DNA of 64,000 nucleotides from Adiantum capillus-veneris (Eukaryota > Streptophyta > Polypodiopsida > Polypodiales > Pteridaceae): the NCBI GenBank assembly GCA_014529385.2, contig CM043944.1, forward strand, positions 49,397,768-49,461,767. Reading direction: 5' to 3'. The position numbers and the translations under genes were made by a program. This document shows, piece by piece, positions 59,705 to 64,000 of this stretch. Under the pieces are notes generated by a model. That model was not told where the DNA came from. It saw only the letters and a program-made list of their open reading frames with translations, and ran no database searches. Every line of letters begins with the position of its first letter. Positions within the stretch are counted from its first letter, which is position 1.

Positions 59705-61296
59705 TGTAACATTTAATGGTCTAAAAACTTATGTGTAGCGGAAATTAGCATGAACATAGTGGGCATTTCATTAGAATAGATTCCTAATGAGAATTACAAG
59801 AGTGCTTGGGTGGAGAGGGCAACAAAAAGCATAACACCTAGTTAGATAGCATCAACAATACTTTCAAAAGAGAGAGAAATTAAACTATTGACAACAGTTG
59901 AGGACCGGATTTGCATGGAGCCGGTCCCCCCTCCAAAAGGCTTTGTATTATGGTTTCTCCCATCAAGAGAGACATTGTACAATACAATTCTTTGTGTTCC
60001 TTCAAGACTAGCTAGTGCAATGAAGATGAAAGCTTCATGCACTAAGCAAAACACTTAGCAAACACAACTTTAATTATCCCCGTTCTCAGACCCAAGACCT
60101 CACACACCTTCGAAGATGGTGAGAGCTAGCAGGGTATGAGAGTAGATTGAGAGGAAGAAGGAGTATCTTACGAGAAAGATGTACATCTCCTCACATAATC
60201 ACTCATATTAGCATAGCTTAGCTTAGTAATTAGCATGGTAGAAGAGATGAGCATGCATTGAATCTTGGCTCTTGGTTGGATTTGCATCGACATGCCAAGA
60301 GTGTGTCGATGTAGGCTCCTATCTCACAAGCTTGGAGTAGGTGATGAGCTCTCCATTAAAGCTTGGGAAGAGATAGTCTTCTTTGCTTCACACATAGACT
60401 GTGTGTGAGTGTGTGTGTGATAATGCCTTGCAAAAATCAGCCCCCTCTCTCTCTTGGGCGAGCCCTCTTGCTATTTGCTCTTGCAGGCTCCCCATTGGAC
60501 CTCCCCAGGGCTAGCCTATCACAATTAAGCAGCATAAGTGATAGCCTTCTGACATGTGTCCCCCTTTCCCCTTTTGTGAGAGCTTAATCAGTTAAACTTA
60601 ATTGATTTAAATGAATTAAATCCCCATTGGACCTTTCCCCATTCTGACCAATAGGAATTAAGTAGCCCATTGGGCTGCTCGATTCCTATTGGACCCCTTC
60701 ACGGGCTGTCCAATAATCATCCAGGAGACTTAATTTTCATTGGTTCTTTTTATTAAGTGTTTTAAAATTAATTAGGCTAAATTTACTCTAGCCTATTTCT
60801 CATTGGTCCACTTCAAGGGTCATCCAATAGCAATTGGGCACACCTTGTGGGCATCTGGGCTAGGGAGCTTACATGTGTCCCTAATTCCCTTTGTGTAAAG
60901 GGAGCCTGTGTGTGTGTGACTTTCTCTCTCATCCCCTACTTGCTAGGCTCACCCCCTCCTATGTAGGGATATGCAAGACTTTTTTGGTCACACACAAAGC
61001 ATCCAATTTCCCCTAGGGTTGACCTTTGGCACAACCTTTGAATTTTGGAACCTTATCATTTTGGAAGTCTTAATGGGCTGAACCTTAGGGTCTTTTTAGC
61101 CCATTGTTGCACATAGCTCTTTTGCAGATGGCCCCCCCTTTGGATCCCTATTTTCCCTCCTTTGGATCCCTACTGTGGCCGGTGTGCTAGCTTAACCAAT
61201 ATTCTAGGTTTTTCTCGCCTGGCACTTCCCCACATTAAATGATCAGTTTAATATGAGAAAATCATTTAGGAGAATTAGATATTGATTATTATGACA
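59705..61296 (-). repeat. 5' LTR of the deleted gypsy copy
   Basis: About 1592 bases, from TGTAACATTTAATGG to GATTATTATGACA in plus reading, related to the LTRs at 16,680 and 23,534 but clearly more diverged than those two are from each other. Confidence 0.9.
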
Positions 61297-61605
61297 GATC
61301 GTTGCCTCTATACTAAGCGAATGAAAGATAGCAATTTGCTGATTTTGATCCTTTATGTGGATGACATGTTAATTACCGGGAAAAGTAATGATGATATTTC
61401 AGCCTTGAAGTCAAAATTGAATTCAAATTTTGACATGAAGGACATTGGTGAGGCAAGTCATATACTTGGCATGTGTATTCGACAAGACAGATATAAGAAG
61501 TTGCTGTTACAAAAAGTGTTCAAGCATTTTCATATGGCGAGGGGGGAGGCATTGATTACTTCATTGCTTGGCATATTTAAAATTCTCACTCAAGGATTGT
61601 CCTAG
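61297..61605 (+). pseudogene. Continuation of the split copia reverse transcriptase
   Basis: After the target duplication the frame reads CLYTKRMKDSNLLILILYVD, with the catalytic YVDD, and SNFDMKDIGEASHILGMCIR. It continues the sequence that stops at 57,438 (KAPRKWYHKLHS). The reading ends at 61,603 in a stop; the RNase H end is not found here. Confidence 0.85.
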
Positions 61606-62642
61606 TTCTGATGAGAAAAAGGCTCAAACCCAATGCAATCGTGACAAGTCTATCAAGGTCCTCTGCTAAGCCCATCAAGGATCACTAAATCCAAACAATG
61701 CTCTTCTGCCAAGGAAGCTCAAGAAAAGGATTTTCTCTTATTACAAACCCACACAAAAGAAATTCCACATTGATGAGGCCAATGACTTTAGCTTACCCAA
61801 ATCAGTCATAGCACTTACCGTTGGCCATATGATGAAGACTTAGATTAAACATGCAATTCAGTGCAAGTGTTATAGGATGCCCCATCATTGAATATATGAA
61901 TTAGGTTACTTTTACGTTTCACCCATGCACTCATAGTACAAAGCTAATGGATCCAAACTTTGAAAACATCAACCTCAAATCAACTCCAAGAGTTGTTGTT
62001 GTGGTCACCCAAATGACTCTTACTTCATTCAACCAATACACCCACCCCCTCAAGAGCCCTAAAGTGGAATGTCAAGGTACTCTATTTTCTTTTCCGTGGC
62101 TACTTAATTGGTTGTTCTTGATGATTCAACATCTATTTTCAATATCCCATGCACATTTTTAAGCATGTTGCACACACATTGTGGGATCACGTAGTTGAAA
62201 ATCAAAACTTTATTAATCATAGAGAATACATGAAGGTCTCACATCACTTTCTACCATCGATGGCACAAAAGGTGAACTCCAAAGGAAAGTTAACCCTTCC
62301 AAAAGCTCCTTAGATCTGAGCAAAGTTGAGTGAAGTCAGTCATTGTTTCCACTCAGACTCCAATGGACTACATACAATCTTTGAAGAGTGCTTTCACAGA
62401 AACAAAGAAATGTGGGGGCAACTCAACACTCTATGGCCTCAAGTCTCATGAAAATTTTACTTGTGCTTGTGAAAAAAAAACCAATTATTTTCGGTTTTAT
62501 ACACTTGAGTGCATACTCTCTCCCTACATAATTCTACATTGTGTTGCGTGTGTCGAAACAATGTGTGAATACTCCTTTGAACAAAGAACATTAAAAATAA
62601 GAAGAAAACCCAATAATACCTCCTTCATATTCTATATCGCAG
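61606..62642. other. Anonymous DNA
   Basis: Short frames such as 61,947-62,162 and 62,330-62,680 show no domain and no match in the window. The stretch could be decayed copia sequence beyond the reverse transcriptase. Confidence 0.35.
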
Positions 62643-62704
62643 TGTGCTTATTATATCTTAAGATTTCTATTGTAATATAGAAATCTTAAGATATAATAAG
62701 CACA
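62643..62704. repeat. Perfect 28-base inverted repeat with 6-base loop
   Basis: Arms 62,643-62,670 and 62,677-62,704 are exact complements (starting TGTGCTTATTATATCTTAAG) around TGTAAT. Such a perfect stem suggests a recent foldback insertion, a MITE remnant or a small RNA hairpin. Confidence 0.9.
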
Positions 62705-62708
62705 TTGC

Positions 62709-62775
62709 AATACAGCTAGCTCGGTTGGTTGAGCATTCGATCTTTGTGACCAAGATCACAAAAAAAATATTTTTA
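62709..62775 (+). other. tRNA-like fragment, possible SINE remnant
   Basis: TAGCTCGGTTGGTTGAGC resembles the D-arm and internal A box of a tRNA. No B box (GGTTCGANTCC) or acceptor pairing is visible, and an A-rich stretch follows. It is not an intact tRNA gene. Confidence 0.3.
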
Positions 62776-62966
62776 TAGGGTACTTTCTAAAAAGATGCAC
62801 ACAATAGTTAAACATCAAATAGAAATTTTCTAAAATTTAATAACATCCATGTGCAGTCACATGCTTTTTTCAAAGCGACGTCTAGAAAATACAGGATCAT
62901 TTTGTTGTGGCAATATCCGCAATAATACTAAACGCACCAAAAAAAATCCAAGCAAGTATACATACT

Positions 62967-63018
62967 CACTCTCTCTCTCTCTCTCTCTCTCTCTTTGTGT
63001 GTGTGTGTGTGTGTGTTT
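62967..63018. repeat. (CT)n followed by (GT)n
   Basis: A compound microsatellite; the open frames across it are artefacts. Confidence 0.9.
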
Positions 63019-63123
63019 GTTAAACTTGCGGTTATGGTCCATGGACCCTTGTGAATTCATTCTCTCATAGTGTTACTTTATCCAAAAAGGGACTCATGTC
63101 ACCAAATTTACATGCATTGTCCG

Positions 63124-63301
63124 AGTGTGACTATGTTGGTTGCTAGAACACTTCTATGTCCACAATTGGGTTGTCCTTGATCTTGGCAATTAATGCATAC
63201 TATGGTTGAGCAAGAAGAAACCTCCTCTTGTGAGCACTTCTAACTATGAAGTCGAGTACAAGGTAGCTTTTAAATGTATGTGGTTCAAATACCTTTCTAG
63301 T
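63124..63301 (+). pseudogene. Copia RNase H fragment
   Basis: Reading CDYVGC, then NTSMSTIGLSLILAINAY and, after a one-base shift, WLSKKKPPLVSTSNYEVEYK matches the end of copia RNase H, where the usual WxSKKQPxVSxSSxEAEY occurs. A stop and a frameshift mark it as a scrap. It could be the 3' part of the split copia element at 56,450-61,605. Confidence 0.7.
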
Positions 63302-64000
63302 TGATCTGATTATTGGATAGCAATCTATCACTTCTGGTCTTAAAGTTGATAGGGAAGCAAGGGTAATGGCATATGAGTCTCCACCCAACCTATATCTTTA
63401 TAGCCTTATTAAAAGTTCCTCTTGCCGATATGCCACATGGATACGTTGCCCATAACTCTTGTCCTCACAGTACAAAGAATTAACATTACTACAATATGGT
63501 AGGACATAATATCCTCTGTAGATTCCACCATACAAGCTCTCATAGGATTATAATACTTTCTTATCTTGCCGCTTTTGGAAGCATAGCATAATGATATCCA
63601 AATAGACAACCTTGGCCACATAATTTTCTAAAGGGAGAGTGATGCGATGACCCTCACACAACTAGAGAGATCAGCACAGAAGGACCTGTTGTGATACATG
63701 CAAAAGTATGCCATTGTCAAAGTCCATGGGAACTCATACTCTCCACATGTATAATATGTCCATATATTGATGTCCATAACTCACAATCAATGTCGGTCTC
63801 TTGATCGAACTAATGTTCATATATTGATATACCATGTGGATAATTTGATGATGCACCTAATGTTCTCCATACCAATCTAACCTTGGTTTGCTAACCTATT
63901 AAGACCGACAACAAAAAAAGGCATTAAGAAGGTAACCTTCCCATCATTCCTTAAAACTTGTCTCTTGGAACATTCCTACAGCATTACTTAGTAAAAGAAG
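63302..64000. other. Anonymous DNA to the window end
   Basis: No gene, LTR edge or clear repeat can be supported. Near-repeated words (TTCATATATTGAT, 63,750-63,830) suggest slight local duplication. Confidence 0.3.

Larger units (their letters stand above)
57439..61296 (-). mobile_element. Internally deleted copy of the chromodomain gypsy family
   Basis: The copy has a full 5' LTR (61,296-59,705), an intact primer site, the first part of gag (59,286-58,528) and then, joined directly, the last 1.1 kb of the 3' LTR (58,527-57,439). All of pol is missing. GATCGT flanks both sides (57,433-57,438 and 61,297-61,302) as a target duplication. Its target was a copia reverse transcriptase frame, which reads on across the insertion. 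Confidence 0.9.

Noticed and set aside
62330-62680. Membrane protein gene
   Set aside because: The hydrophobic end comes from the AT-rich inverted repeat at 62,643; there is no homologous frame or promoter evidence.
62709-62775. Functional tRNA gene
   Set aside because: Only an A-box-like segment is present; no anticodon arm, B box or acceptor stem pairing can be drawn.

Overview
The window looks like repeat-dense nuclear DNA of a land plant with a large genome. The evidence is a set of nested LTR retrotransposons of several plant lineages: Ty3/gypsy with and without a chromodomain, Tat/Ogre-like gypsy with a second RNase H, and Ty1/copia. There is also one probable Helitron, short introns with GT-AG borders, plant-type TATA boxes, tRNA-Met-type primer binding sites (TGGTATCAGAGC) and long AG/TG microsatellites. 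I see no ordinary single-copy host gene with confidence. The species cannot be fixed from sequence alone; a fern or other seed-free plant is a low-confidence guess from the style of the gag proteins.

Layout. 1-7.6 kb: a candidate DNA transposon ('element A') with three genes. A TATA-driven two-exon plus-strand accessory gene (785-2346) faces a histone H3-like gene (4465-3541) and a five-exon transposase-like gene (7551-4619) on the minus strand. Two GCGCGC-core hairpins and a 166-bp tandem repeat lie between the convergent genes. 8.0-13.3 kb: a decayed minus-strand gypsy element. 13.3-16.1 kb: gag and protease of another gypsy-like element, cut off where it fuses to 16.1-25.1 kb, a plus-strand chromodomain gypsy with two 1.6-kb LTRs and a duplicated 3' end. 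25.1-27.7 kb: degenerate coiled-coil coding sequence and repeats. 27.7-37.0 kb: a nearly full-length minus-strand Tat/Ogre-like element with 1.58-kb LTRs, an uninterrupted 930-codon pol section and several lesions in gag-pro. 37.8-39.2 kb: a tandem repeat whose units each carry a 20-26 bp palindrome. 39.4-41.5 kb: a probable non-autonomous Helitron packed with microsatellites. 41.6 kb: a copia 3' LTR. 43.0-48.0 kb: 'element B', a diverged relative of element A with the same transposase-like and accessory genes in convergent orientation and the same hairpin style, but no H3-like gene. 48.0-52.2 kb: two copia copies of one family, tail to tail. 52.2-57.4 kb plus 61.3-61.6 kb: further copia remnants, one split by a 3.86-kb internally deleted copy of the chromodomain gypsy family (57,439-61,296) with a 6-bp target duplication. 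61.6-64.0 kb: mostly anonymous DNA with one perfect inverted repeat and a copia RNase H scrap.

The most interesting system is the element A/element B family. Both copies pair an RNase H-like (D-D) transposase-like gene, with intron positions conserved between copies, with a convergent accessory gene. Element A has also acquired a divergent histone H3. That protein starts with the exact H3 tail MARTKQTAR, then has about 165 acidic and polar residues, then a basic tail and a full H3 fold with the tetramer-interface residues kept. This suggests an element that may act on chromatin, but that function is inference.
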